Origin: Burkholderia cepacia
GTDB lineage: Bacteria > Pseudomonadota > Gammaproteobacteria > Burkholderiales > Burkholderiaceae
Direction of reading: 5' to 3'
Length of the DNA stretch: 64,000 nucleotides
Assembly: GCF_029962485.1 (NCBI RefSeq)
Contig: NZ_CP073638.1
Location: forward strand, 2,356,001 to 2,420,000
The position numbers were made by a program, and so were the translations under genes. Positions 6,658-15,119 of the stretch are shown here, one piece after another; the stretch's first letter is position 1, and each line of letters begins with the position of its first letter. The notes under the pieces were generated by a model. It was not told the DNA's origin, searched no databases, and saw only the letters and a list, made by a program, of their open reading frames with translations.

Positions 6658-8943
6658 TCACGCGCCGGCGTGCCGCGCGTCGCGCGCTTCGCGGATGCCC
6701 AGCAGGATTTCGTCGAGCAGCGCGATGTCGAACGGCTTCGACAGCACGCGTACGTTGACGGTGCGCGTGCGGTCGAGTTCCTCCGCATAACCCGTGACGA
6801 GAATCACGGGCAGCTTCCCAGGCCGCTTGTCGACCGCTTCCGCGAGGTCGATGCCGTTCAGACGGCCCGGCATGTGGATATCCGAAATCACGAGGTCGAA
6901 CGCATCGTTCGCGGCCGCGCCCTCGATCAGGTGCAGCGCGTCGTCGGCGGTGGGCGCATAGGTCACGCGGTGGCCGAGCAGCGACAGCAGCGCCTCCGTG
7001 CCGGCCGCGACTTCGCTGTTGTCCTCGACGAGCAGCACGTGCAGGCCCGCGAGTGCGCCGGTGCCTGCTTCGTGCGCGACGGCCGGCGGCCGCGCGACGA
7101 CGTCCTCGGCGCGTGCGCGCGGCAAATAGAGGCGCACCGACGTGCCGGCCCCGACCGCGCTGTCGATCGTTGCCAGGCCGCCCGAGCGCTCGCAGAACGC
7201 AAACACCTGCGGCAGGCCGAGCCCCGTCCCCATCCCCGGTGCCTTCGTCGTGAACAGCGGCTCGAAGGCGCGCGCGAGCACGTCGGGCGCCATGCCCGAA
7301 CCTGTATCGTCGAGCGAGATCTGCACGAAATCGCCGGTCAGCGGGAAGCCGTCCTCGCGACGCAGCGTCACGTTGCGCGCGCCGACCGTGAAGCGGCCGC
7401 CGGCCGCCATCGCGTCGCGCGCGTTGACCGCGAGGTTGATCACCGCGAGTTCGAGCTCCGCGACGTCGACGCGGATCGGCCAGACGCCGGGCTCGATCGC
7501 AACGACCAGCGACGACTTCGAGCCGAGCGATGTCTTCAGCAGTTCGCGGCATGTGCCGACCCATTGCCCGACGTCGATCGTCTCGTTGTGCAGCGGCTGC
7601 TTGCGCGCGACGCCGAGGAGCTGGCGCGTGAGCGACTGCCCGTTCTTCAGCGCGCGTTCGATCGCGCCGAGTTCCTTGTCGAGATGCTGGACACCGCGCC
7701 GCCGTGCGATCTGCACGTTGCTCGAGATGATCATCAGCAGGTTGTTGAAGTCGTGCGCGACGCTGCCGACGAGGTTGCCGAGCGCCTGCATCTTGCGCGA
7801 CTGCCGGTACGCCGACTCGATCGAACGCCGCATCGATGCTTCGGCCTGCCAGCGATCCCACGCCTCCTCTTCCGCCTTCAACCGCTTGAGCGACAGCCAG
7901 ATCACCGACCACAGCGCGATCGACGGCGCGAACATCGAGATGAACAGCACGCTCAGGTGTTCGTACCATTCATGCCAGATCGCCGACGTGCGGTACGCGC
8001 ACGTCACGTACACGGGATAGCTGCCGACCTGGCGGTACGCGACGATCTCGCTGCTCGCGCCGTCGTGGCGCACGCGCACGACGCCTGCGCGCGGATCGTT
8101 GCGCGCATTGCCGAACGTGACCGAGCGATCGGTGTGCGCGAGCGACGGCGGCGGCGGATACGACGCGATCACCGCACCGTCCGAGCGCGCGAGCGCCATC
8201 GTCATCGGCGTGCTCGCGCCGCCGAGGAGGTCGCGATAGAACGCATTGAAATACGACGACTTCAGCGCGATCGACACCATCCCGGCGAACGAACCGTCGC
8301 TATGACGGCGCGCGACGCCTGTGTTGAACACCGGAATGTTCTCGAGCTTGAGCGGCCCCATCATCAGCCGCGAGATGTGTTCGATGACCTTGCCGTCGCG
8401 GATGCCCGCGAAGTCGTCGCGGTTCGCGATCGACGCATACGGCGCCGGGTAGTAGAGGCTGTTGGCGAGCAGCATCCCGCTCGCGCCGAAGATCGACACG
8501 GCGGCCACCTGCGGATAGCCGCCGCCGATCGTGTTCAGCGCTTCGTGGATGTCGGATTCCTTGGTGCGCACGGTGGCGTCGTCCATGTCCTGCACGAGGT
8601 CGACGATGCGCGCATCGAGCGTCTCGCTCAGGTCGAACACCTTGAGCGCGTGCTCCTCGGCAACCCGCACCGTACGCATCGTCACGTCGCTCGCGGCGGC
8701 CTCGCGCGTATTCAGGTCGTTGTACGCCATCACCACCACGTAGATGCACGGCAGCACGATCGCCGCGACGAGCAGCACGATCAGCGTCACGCGGCGTACC
8801 GCGAAATCGTGTTCGGGTGCGCCGGACGCGTAGCTGCCGTCGTCCTGCCAGTCGTCGGCGGGCGGGGAGGCGGGAGCGTGGGAGTCGGCAGGCCGGTCGG
8901 ACGTCATCGAAGAAGCGGGTGAAGCGGAGGTGCCTGCCATCAT
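6658..8943 (-). CDS. Hybrid sensor histidine kinase with C-terminal receiver
   Basis: 761 residues. An N-terminal transmembrane segment (about 51-73) and a second one (about 331-351) flank a large periplasmic Cache-like sensor domain. A short coiled linker leads to the HisKA box SVAHDFNNLL with phospho-acceptor His near 397. The HATPase domain follows (N box NLAVNARDAM, then DTGSGM and GTGLGL). A receiver domain occupies the last 120 residues, with acidic pocket VEDN, phospho-acceptor Asp near 688 (ISDIHMPG) and lysine in LSKPFD. There is no output domain, so phosphate must leave to another protein. It is divergent from the operon beginning with a lone receiver protein at 9376, which is the obvious candidate partner. 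MM at 8943/8940 gives two possible starts; neither has a clear ribosome-binding site. Confidence 0.9.
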   Translation of the reverse strand: MMAGTSASPASSMTSDRPADSHAPASPPADDWQDDGSYASGAPEHDFAVRRVTLIVLLVAAIVLPCIYVVVMAYNDLNTREAAASDVTMRTVRVAEEHALKVFDLSETLDARIVDLVQDMDDATVRTKESDIHEALNTIGGGYPQVAAVSIFGASGMLLANSLYYPAPYASIANRDDFAGIRDGKVIEHISRLMMGPLKLENIPVFNTGVARRHSDGSFAGMVSIALKSSYFNAFYRDLLGGASTPMTMALARSDGAVIASYPPPPSLAHTDRSVTFGNARNDPRAGVVRVRHDGASSEIVAYRQVGSYPVYVTCAYRTSAIWHEWYEHLSVLFISMFAPSIALWSVIWLSLKRLKAEEEAWDRWQAEASMRRSIESAYRQSRKMQALGNLVGSVAHDFNNLLMIISSNVQIARRRGVQHLDKELGAIERALKNGQSLTRQLLGVARKQPLHNETIDVGQWVGTCRELLKTSLGSKSSLVVAIEPGVWPIRVDVAELELAVINLAVNARDAMAAGGRFTVGARNVTLRREDGFPLTGDFVQISLDDTGSGMAPDVLARAFEPLFTTKAPGMGTGLGLPQVFAFCERSGGLATIDSAVGAGTSVRLYLPRARAEDVVARPPAVAHEAGTGALAGLHVLLVEDNSEVAAGTEALLSLLGHRVTYAPTADDALHLIEGAAANDAFDLVISDIHMPGRLNGIDLAEAVDKRPGKLPVILVTGYAEELDRTRTVNVRVLSKPFDIALLDEILLGIREARDARHAGA

Positions 8944-9375
8944 AAACGAGTTGCGACGGCCGGCCGCGCAGCCCGCGGCGACACGATCCTGTCGGTTCCG
9001 ACAGGGGGAAACTGTCAGATTGAAAACGCGACGAATCCGGCAGCGCAAACGTACACAAGGAAAAATTTTGCGTGCTTATCTCGAAAATGATCGCGGCTGT
9101 TTTCGGAATGGCGTGCGATCGGACCGATTCTGTTCGAAATGGTGAAAATGGCGAGTTGCATCGCCTCCGGTTTACTCCGAGAATCGCGCCTTGCTTTCCC
9201 TATGACAGATATATGCGCCCGCCGGCGATCGCCGCGCGGGCGTCGCGCGCACCTGCGTCGCGACGTCCGCGCACGGCCGCAAGGCGGTTGCCCGCGCCCG
9301 AACGCATGGCCCCTAAAGAAGTGCGCCGCGCGGTCGTTAACGCGAGAGAGACCATTCCGTATACCGCATCGCCCC
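8944..9375. other. Divergent intergenic region, kinase / receiver operon
   Basis: This 432-bp stretch separates the hybrid kinase (minus strand) from the receiver operon (plus strand). The plus-strand frame that extends the receiver upstream encodes an arginine-rich sequence with no homology, so I treat it as non-coding. It must hold both promoters, but I could not identify convincing -35/-10 pairs or a repeated operator. Confidence 0.5.
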
Positions 9376-9744
9376 ATGCCTTTGCCGATTGTAATTGCCG
9401 ACGATTCGCTGCTCGCTCGCAAACTTCTGACAAAGGCGCTGCCGGGAGACTGGGACGTTGAAGTCGCGTATGCAGCGAATGGTCGCGAGGCCTTGGCGCT
9501 CTATCGTGACGGCAAAGCTTCCGTGATGTTTCTGGACCTGACGATGCCCGACATGAGCGGATATCAGGTCCTGGAAACACTGCGCCACGAAGATCTGAAC
9601 ACGTTCGTGATCGTGGTATCCGCCGATATCCAGCCGCAGGCGCAAGCACGCGTGCGTGAATTGGGCGCGATCGCATTCGTTGCCAAGCCCGTGACGTCGG
9701 AGGCATTGCTGCCCATTCTCAAGGAGTATGGGTTGTATGCCTGA
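9376..9744 (+). CDS. Single-domain CheY-like response regulator
   Basis: A 122-residue protein that is only a receiver domain: acidic residues D9-D10, phospho-acceptor D54 (MFLDLTMPD), Thr/Ser switch region VVSAD near 80-84 and lysine 104 in AKPVT. With no output domain it must act by protein contact, like CheY. The next gene overlaps its 3' end and encodes a CheC-like phosphatase, the family that dephosphorylates CheY proteins, so the pair probably forms a phosphorylation and dephosphorylation unit. The phosphate donor may be the divergent hybrid kinase. No strong ribosome-binding site is visible at 9376. Confidence 0.9.
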   Translation: MPLPIVIADDSLLARKLLTKALPGDWDVEVAYAANGREALALYRDGKASVMFLDLTMPDMSGYQVLETLRHEDLNTFVIVVSADIQPQAQARVRELGAIAFVAKPVTSEALLPILKEYGLYA

Positions 9745-10363
9745 ATCGGTGTTCACGGCGGAGCAACGCGACGCGTTGCAGGAGATCGCCAACCTTGCAA
9801 TGGGCCGCGCCGCCGCGCGGCTTGCGTTGTTGCTCGGGCGCTTCATCGAATTGTCGGTGCCGCGCGTGCGCGTCGTGCAAGCGGCGGACGCGGGCAACGC
9901 GCTGCGCGAGATGACGGGCATTCACGACAACGTGACCGCCGTGCGCCAGGGCTTCCGTTCCGACATCAAGGGCGAAGCGATCGTGCTGTGCCGCACGTCG
10001 GGCGTCGCGCGGCTCATGTCGGTCGTCGACCGCACGTTCGGCGACGGCGTCTATGGCGGGATGGCGACGCCCGACGAACTCGTGTTCGACGTCGCGAACG
10101 TGCTGATGGGCGCGTGTGTCGCATCGATCCTCGACGAGCTCGGCCGCAAGCCCGTGTTCTTCCCGCCGGGGTTGCTCGGTGCGAACGTGTCGTTCGACGA
10201 CGTGTTCGAGCCGAACGTGCTCGCGTGGAGCGTCGCGCTGCTGCTCGAAGTGAATTTCGGGCTCGAGGACCACACGTTCCGCGCTCACTTCGTCATGCTG
10301 ATGGCCGAGGACTCGATCCGGTTGATGGGCGACGCGCTCGACGCGTTGCTGTCCGCGCTATGA
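9737..10363 (+). CDS. CheC/CheX-family phosphatase-like protein
   Basis: 208 residues related to the CheC family of response-regulator phosphatases. The two pseudo-symmetric signature helices are visible: EIANLAMG (E16, N19) and FDVANVLMG (D118, N121). In CheC the Glu/Asn pair contacts the phosphorylated aspartate; the first site is intact, while the second has Asp in the Glu position. I chose ATG 9737 because an AGGAG site at 9722-9726 is properly spaced, while ATG 9728 is too close to it. It overlaps the receiver gene stop by 8 bp and the cyclase start by 4 bp. Likely substrate: the receiver encoded just upstream. Confidence 0.8.
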   Translation: MPESVFTAEQRDALQEIANLAMGRAAARLALLLGRFIELSVPRVRVVQAADAGNALREMTGIHDNVTAVRQGFRSDIKGEAIVLCRTSGVARLMSVVDRTFGDGVYGGMATPDELVFDVANVLMGACVASILDELGRKPVFFPPGLLGANVSFDDVFEPNVLAWSVALLLEVNFGLEDHTFRAHFVMLMAEDSIRLMGDALDALLSAL

Positions 10364-11298
10364 CGGCCGCCGCCCCGTCGCTGAGCGACCTCGTGATCGA
10401 GCGGGTCGGCTTCGGGCTGTTCGTGCTCGACCGCTCGATGACGGTGCTGATGTGGAACCGCTTCATGCAGGATCACAGCGGCGTTCCGGCGGCCGACGTG
10501 CTCGGCCGCAACCTGTTCGACTGCTTTCCGGACCTGCCGCACACGTGGCTGTCGCGCAAGCTCGAGAGCGTGTTCCAGCTCGGCAGCTTCGCGTTCAGTT
10601 CATGGGAGCAGCGCCCCTACCTGTTCCGCTTCGAGCACGACCGGCCGATTACCGGCGGCGTCGACTACATGCAGCAGGACTGCACGTTCATGCCGCTCAC
10701 GCGCGGCCGTGACGTCGAGGCCGTGTGCGTGACGATCTCGGACGTCACGCACGTGAGCGTGATGCAGCGCGAGCGCGAGGAAGCCGTCGCGAAGCTGCGC
10801 GAACACGCGAATCGCGACGGGCTGACCGGCATCGCGAACCGGCGCTTCTTCGAGGCGCGGCTCGGCGACGAATTCGCGCGCTGGCAGCGTTACGGCGGCG
10901 ACATGTCGGTGCTGCTGTTCGATCTCGATCACTTCAAGACGATCAACGACCGCTTCGGCCATGCGGCCGGCGACGCCGTGCTGCGCGAGACGGCGCGCCG
11001 CGTCGCGTCGATCGTGCGCGCGCAGGATACGTTCGGCCGCTTCGGCGGCGAGGAATTCGCGCTGCTGCTGCCGTGCACGAATCTCGACGAGGCGATGCTG
11101 GTGGCCGACAAGGTGCGCGACGCGATCGGCAGCCTGCCGGTCGATGCAGAAGGCGTCAGCGTGCCGGTGACGGCGAGCGTCGGCGGTGCATGCGCGAAGA
11201 CGGGCGCGCCGACCAGCGACGTGCTGGTCAACGAGGCCGACGCCGCGCTCTATCGCGCGAAGCGGCTCGGGCGCGATCGTTCGGTGGCCTACGCGTAG
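10360..11298 (+). CDS. PAS-GGDEF diguanylate cyclase
   Basis: 312 residues: an N-terminal PAS-like sensor (residues 8-130; FVLDRSMTVLMWNRFM and a VCVTISDVT end), a short coiled linker and a GGDEF domain. The active-site motif is GGEEF at 229-233, and a product-inhibition I-site RAQD lies at 220-223, five residues before it, so the cyclase should be active and feedback-controlled. It makes cyclic di-GMP from two GTP. The protein is soluble. The start overlaps the previous stop in an ATGA, showing tight coupling with the receiver/phosphatase pair. Confidence 0.9.
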   Translation: MTAAAPSLSDLVIERVGFGLFVLDRSMTVLMWNRFMQDHSGVPAADVLGRNLFDCFPDLPHTWLSRKLESVFQLGSFAFSSWEQRPYLFRFEHDRPITGGVDYMQQDCTFMPLTRGRDVEAVCVTISDVTHVSVMQREREEAVAKLREHANRDGLTGIANRRFFEARLGDEFARWQRYGGDMSVLLFDLDHFKTINDRFGHAAGDAVLRETARRVASIVRAQDTFGRFGGEEFALLLPCTNLDEAMLVADKVRDAIGSLPVDAEGVSVPVTASVGGACAKTGAPTSDVLVNEADAALYRAKRLGRDRSVAYA

Positions 11299-11314
11299 AC
11301 CGCGCCCGCCGCGC

Positions 11315-12229
11315 TCAGCTTTTCGCGATGTCGGCGAGCACGCCGGCCAGCACGGCCGGCTGCGACATGAACGGCGAATGGCTGCTGTCGAGCTGGTGCA
11401 CGTGGGTCGGGTTGCCGGGTGCGAGCGCGTCGGCTTCGTCGATGAAGCGTTGCTGCAGCGCGGGCAGGATCACGCGATCCTCGAGACACTTGATGTAATG
11501 ACGGTCGATCGCGCCCCAGCGCGTGGCGGTGGTCGGGATCGCGGTCGCGAACGGCGCGGCCGGCACGTCGCAGGTCATCAGGTTCGCGACGGCGTCGAAG
11601 TCGGCCTGCGGCACGTCTTCATACAGCGCGCGCTTCATCGTGTCGCGATACGCGGCATCGCCGCTGCGCGGGTCGATGCGCAGCGCACCGGCGACGCGCG
11701 GACTCGCGAGCATCAGCGGGCCGAGCATCTCGCCCTTGTTCTCCGGCGCGCGTACGTAGTCGAGGCCCGGCACGCCCGAGCCCGGCATGAAGGCCGAGAG
11801 ATAGACGATCTTCGCGATCTTCTCCGGTGCGCGCTCGGCGGCCGCCGTGATCGCGAGGCCGCCCATGCTGTGCCCGACGAGCACGACCTTGCCGTGGCCG
11901 AGCGCATAGGCGTCGTCGACGGCCTGCATCACGTGGGTCGCGTAGTCGTCGAGCGTCGTGTTCGCGACCGGCGACGGTTCGGCGCCGAACGCATCCTTGT
12001 CGAGCGGCCGTGCGAGATACGACGCGGGAAAGCGGGCGTTGATGCCGTGCGCGGGCAGGTCGCGCGCGATCGACAGGTGGCCGCGCGCGGCCAGCGCGGC
12101 CGCGACGTGCGCGTAGCACCACGCGCCATGCCAGGCGCCGTGCACGAGCACGAAAACGGGATGGCCGGACTGCGGGGTGGCGGTGTCGTTCGTCTCCATG
12201 GTGTCCGTATTTTTTGAGAAAGGTGTCAT
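11315..12229 (-). CDS. Alpha/beta hydrolase
   Basis: 304 residues with the alpha/beta-hydrolase fold: oxyanion segment HGAWHGAW near residues 30-37, nucleophile elbow GHSMGG with Ser121, and C-terminal histidine in LDSSHSPF. The layout resembles the small plant-type esterase group (salicylate methylesterase or hydroxynitrile lyase-like), a broad family whose bacterial members mostly have unknown substrates. An internal ATG at 12199 is an alternative start. The gene is convergent with the cyclase, only 16 bp apart, and has no obvious operon partner. Confidence 0.85.
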   Translation of the reverse strand: MTPFSKNTDTMETNDTATPQSGHPVFVLVHGAWHGAWCYAHVAAALAARGHLSIARDLPAHGINARFPASYLARPLDKDAFGAEPSPVANTTLDDYATHVMQAVDDAYALGHGKVVLVGHSMGGLAITAAAERAPEKIAKIVYLSAFMPGSGVPGLDYVRAPENKGEMLGPLMLASPRVAGALRIDPRSGDAAYRDTMKRALYEDVPQADFDAVANLMTCDVPAAPFATAIPTTATRWGAIDRHYIKCLEDRVILPALQQRFIDEADALAPGNPTHVHQLDSSHSPFMSQPAVLAGVLADIAKS

Positions 12230-12390
12230 CTTAGACGAACCGGCCGGTATCCAGAGGCGGACGCACGGTGTGGTTGCGTGGCCGGTCGCGATCCGTCCCT
12301 CTTGTCTCGCGCAGGCAACATTTCGTCCGGATCTGATTTGAATTTGTGCCGAAGCACGCTAACTTGTTGCTTTGCCTGCGATTGCGCCCC

Positions 12391-12723
12391 ATGAACGTCG
12401 ACTATCTCTTCTACCGGAAGCCGGACAAACCCGGCCCCTATTCGCTCGACGACCTGGGCGACATCGCGCCGCCGATCGGCCCGGGCGACCTGGTGCGAGC
12501 GGGCATCGCACGCGTGTTCGAGCAGATCGACTGGAAGGAATCGCCCGACGTGCCGGGCGCGTGGTTCGGCACCGGCGGCGCGGTGTTCCAGTTCACCGCG
12601 GAGCCCGACGGCCGCGTGACGAGCTTCATGGGCTCACGCCTCGAACGCCGCTCGATGCTGCAACTCACGCGTGAAATGGGGCTCATTGCGCTCGATCTGC
12701 AGCGCGACATCGTTTACGGCTGA
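12391..12723 (+). CDS. Conserved hypothetical protein
   Basis: 110 residues from ATG 12391 (MNVDYLFYRKP); an upstream in-frame ATG at 12346 would add 15 residues, LLLCLRLR-rich, which look untranslated. No domain is recognised. The sequence has balanced composition, several aromatic residues and a mid-protein segment GAWFGTGGAVFQFTAEPDGRV suggestive of a beta-rich fold. No signal peptide or membrane segment is seen. It sits alone upstream of the hopanoid cluster. A GC-rich hairpin (CCGGCGCCG-CA-CGGCGCCGG, 12731-12750) follows directly and may terminate it. Confidence 0.6.
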   Translation: MNVDYLFYRKPDKPGPYSLDDLGDIAPPIGPGDLVRAGIARVFEQIDWKESPDVPGAWFGTGGAVFQFTAEPDGRVTSFMGSRLERRSMLQLTREMGLIALDLQRDIVYG

Positions 12724-12730
12724 CCCGCCG

Positions 12731-12750
12731 CCGGCGCCGCACGGCGCCGG
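12731..12750 (+). terminator. Possible terminator hairpin after hypothetical gene
   Basis: A 9-bp perfect stem CCGGCGCCG/CGGCGCCGG with a 2-nt loop lies 8 bp after the stop codon. Only TT follows, so it is a weak intrinsic terminator at best. Confidence 0.35.
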
Positions 12751-12838
12751 TTCCCGCCGAGGCCGGCCGTACCGGGCTGCCGGCGGCCTCCGGCGCCCCG
12801 CCGGGCGTGGCGCGTGTCCGCCATCGAACTTCAAAGAT

Positions 12839-12847
12839 TGCTATACT
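12839..12847 (+). promoter_or_regulatory. Extended -10 promoter element for the hopanoid operon
   Basis: TGCTATACT matches an extended -10 (TGnTATAnT). It lies about 145 bp before the proposed hpnD start and after the preceding gene, so it probably drives hpnD-hpnE-shc-hpnG. The -35 region is not clear. Confidence 0.4.
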
Positions 12848-12992
12848 TTCGCCCAATTCCGGCTTCCGGCCGGTAATTTGTGCCTGTCTGCGTCGATCGT
12901 TCGCATATCTCGCACGCATTTGACACCCTGACCATCCCAGCCGGGCATGGCTTCTTCAATCGCCCCGCGTGGGTGTCTCCGTGGAGCTCGTC

Positions 12993-13841
12993 TTGGCCGT
13001 TTCCAATTCCGTCGTGGACGAACAAGAAACCGACGCCGCTGCCGTCACATCGGGCAGTTCTTTCTACTTGGCGATGCGCATCCTGCCGGCCGTGCAGCGC
13101 GACGCGATGTTCCAGGTCTACGCGTTTTGCCGCGCGGTCGACGACATCGCCGACAGCGACCTGCCGCGCGCGGAGCGCAACGCGGGCCTCGATCGCTGGC
13201 GCGCGGACATCGACGCGTGTTTCGCGGGCCGCCCGCCGCGCCACCTGGTTGCGCTCGACCGCGAGATCCGCGCATTCAACCTGCAGCGCGCCGATTTCCA
13301 CGCGATGATCGACGGGATGGCGATGGACGCCGTCGAAGACATCTGCGCGCCCGACGAGCCGACGCTCGACCTCTTCTGCGATCGCGTGGCGAGCGCCGCC
13401 GGCCGGCTGTCGGTGAGGATTTTCGGGATGCCGGAAGCCGAAGGGATCGAGCTGTCGCACCACCTCGGCCGCGCACTGCAGCTGACGAACATCCTGCGTG
13501 ACATCGACGACGACGCGGCGATCAACCGCTGCTACCTGCCGCGCGAGCTGCTCGCACGCGAAGGCATCGCGATCAGCGATCCGGCGACGATCGTGCGCGA
13601 TCCGGCGCTGCCGCGCGTGTGCGCGACGCTGGTCGAGCGCGCGCTCGAGCACTTCCGCCAGGCCGACGCCGTGATGGATACCTGCTCGCGTGCGCAGGTG
13701 AAGGCGCCGCGCATCATGTCGGGCGCGTATCGCTGCATTCTCGAAGCCGCGATCGCACGCGGCTTTGCCTTCCCGCGCGCGCCGCTGCGCAAGCCGAAGG
13801 CGCGCATGCTGATGATCGCCGCGCGCTACGCGCTGTTCTGA
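12993..13841 (+). CDS. hpnD: Presqualene diphosphate synthase HpnD
   Basis: 282 residues of the trans-isoprenyl diphosphate synthase (squalene/phytoene synthase) family. The two aspartate-rich Mg-diphosphate motifs are DDIAD at 50-54 and DIDDD at 170-174. The pattern YLAMRILP..AMFQVYAFCRAVDDIAD is that of HpnD, which condenses two farnesyl diphosphates to presqualene diphosphate. I prefer the TTG at 12993 because GGAG lies 6 bases upstream; a GTG at 12969 is in frame and would add 8 residues. It is first in a four-gene plus-strand hopanoid operon. Its usual partner HpnC, which converts presqualene diphosphate to hydroxysqualene, is not in this window. Confidence 0.9.
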   Translation: MAVSNSVVDEQETDAAAVTSGSSFYLAMRILPAVQRDAMFQVYAFCRAVDDIADSDLPRAERNAGLDRWRADIDACFAGRPPRHLVALDREIRAFNLQRADFHAMIDGMAMDAVEDICAPDEPTLDLFCDRVASAAGRLSVRIFGMPEAEGIELSHHLGRALQLTNILRDIDDDAAINRCYLPRELLAREGIAISDPATIVRDPALPRVCATLVERALEHFRQADAVMDTCSRAQVKAPRIMSGAYRCILEAAIARGFAFPRAPLRKPKARMLMIAARYALF

Positions 13842-13854
13842 GTCGACCGAGTCG

Positions 13855-15108
13855 ATGCCCAGAACCGTCCACGTGATCGGCGCCGGCCTTGCCGGCCTGT
13901 CGGCCGCGGTCGAGCTGCAACGTCGCGGGCGACGCATCGTGCTGCACGATGCGCACGCGCTTGCGGGCGGCCGCTGCCGCTCGTGGTTCGACGGGACGCT
14001 GAACACGACGCTCGACAGCGGGCTGCACACGGTGTTCGCGGGGCAAGCCGCGACGCAGCGCTACCTGCGCGCGATCGGCGCGGCCGATCAGCTCACGGGG
14101 CCCGCGTTGCCTGAATGCGCGGTCGTGGACATCGCGTCGCAGCAGCGCTGGACATTGCGCTTCGGCAACGGGCGCTGGCCGTCGTGGCTGTTCGATGCCG
14201 CGTCGCGCGCGCCGGGCACGACGCCGCTCGACTATCTCGCGCTCGCGCCGCTCGCGGTCGCGCGCACGGGCCGCTCACTCGCACAGACGATGCGATGCGA
14301 CGGCGTGCTGTGGGATCGTTGGCTGCGGCCGTATTTCCTCGGTGTGCTGAACGTCGAGCCGCGCCACGCAAGCGCCGAACTCGCACGCGCCGCGCTGTGC
14401 GGCACGTTTGCCGCGGGCGGCCCCGGCAGCCGTCCGCTTGTCGCGCGCCACGGGCTCGGCAGCGCATTCGTCGAACCGGCGCTGCGGATGCTGCAGCACG
14501 GCGGTGCGCAGATCCGGCTGAATTCGCGGCTCGATGCATTCGAATTCGGCGCGCACGGCAACGCGGTCGATGCGGTTTCGGTCGGCGGCGAGCGCATCGA
14601 TCTCGCGCCGGGCGACGCGGTCGTGCTGGCCGTGCCGCCCGAGGTCGCGCGGCCGCTCGTGCCCGAACTCACCGCGCCCGACACGTTCAGCGCGGTCGTG
14701 ACCGCATATTTCGCGGTCGAATCGCCAGCCGGCAATCCGCAGCAGACGACCGTCGTCAACGGCATCGTCGACGCGGTGCGCACCGGCGGCGGCCAGCTCG
14801 CGGCGACGATCCGCGATGCGGGCCGCTGGCTCGACATGCCGCGCGACACACTCGCGCGGCGCATCTGGGAAGACGTCGCGCGCGTGACCGGCGCGAACCC
14901 GGAAACCATCCCCGCGTGGCAGCTCGTCGTCGAGCCGCGCGCGGGCTTTGCGGCGGTGCCGTCGCAGGAAATGAAGCGTCCGGCCGTGCGTACGCGCTGG
15001 ACCAATCTTGTGCTGGCGGGCGACTGGATTGCCACCGGCTTGCCCGCCACGATCGAGGGCGCGATCCGCTCCGGCCAGCTGGCCGCGGACGTGCTCCAGA
15101 CACAATAA
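13855..15108 (+). CDS. hpnE: Hydroxysqualene dehydroxylase HpnE
   Basis: A 417-residue FAD-dependent oxidoreductase of the amine oxidase/phytoene desaturase fold. The N-terminal dinucleotide-binding motif is GAGLAG (residues 9-14), followed by the FAD-ribose Glu/Asp region and the GGRCRSW segment. The C-terminal FAD motif is LAGDWIATGLPATIEGA. HpnE reductively removes the hydroxyl of hydroxysqualene to give squalene. It begins 13 bp after hpnD and is followed 11 bp later by the cyclase gene, so the operon order follows the pathway. Confidence 0.9.
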   Translation: MPRTVHVIGAGLAGLSAAVELQRRGRRIVLHDAHALAGGRCRSWFDGTLNTTLDSGLHTVFAGQAATQRYLRAIGAADQLTGPALPECAVVDIASQQRWTLRFGNGRWPSWLFDAASRAPGTTPLDYLALAPLAVARTGRSLAQTMRCDGVLWDRWLRPYFLGVLNVEPRHASAELARAALCGTFAAGGPGSRPLVARHGLGSAFVEPALRMLQHGGAQIRLNSRLDAFEFGAHGNAVDAVSVGGERIDLAPGDAVVLAVPPEVARPLVPELTAPDTFSAVVTAYFAVESPAGNPQQTTVVNGIVDAVRTGGGQLAATIRDAGRWLDMPRDTLARRIWEDVARVTGANPETIPAWQLVVEPRAGFAAVPSQEMKRPAVRTRWTNLVLAGDWIATGLPATIEGAIRSGQLAADVLQTQ

Positions 15109-15119
15109 GAGAGGGACCG

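Noticed and set aside
12993-13841. Assignment as HpnC instead of HpnD
   Set aside because: The N-terminal ILP..AMFQVYAFCRAVDDIAD pattern and the DIDDD second motif fit HpnD; HpnC sequences I recall have a different YAFARAADDIAD context.
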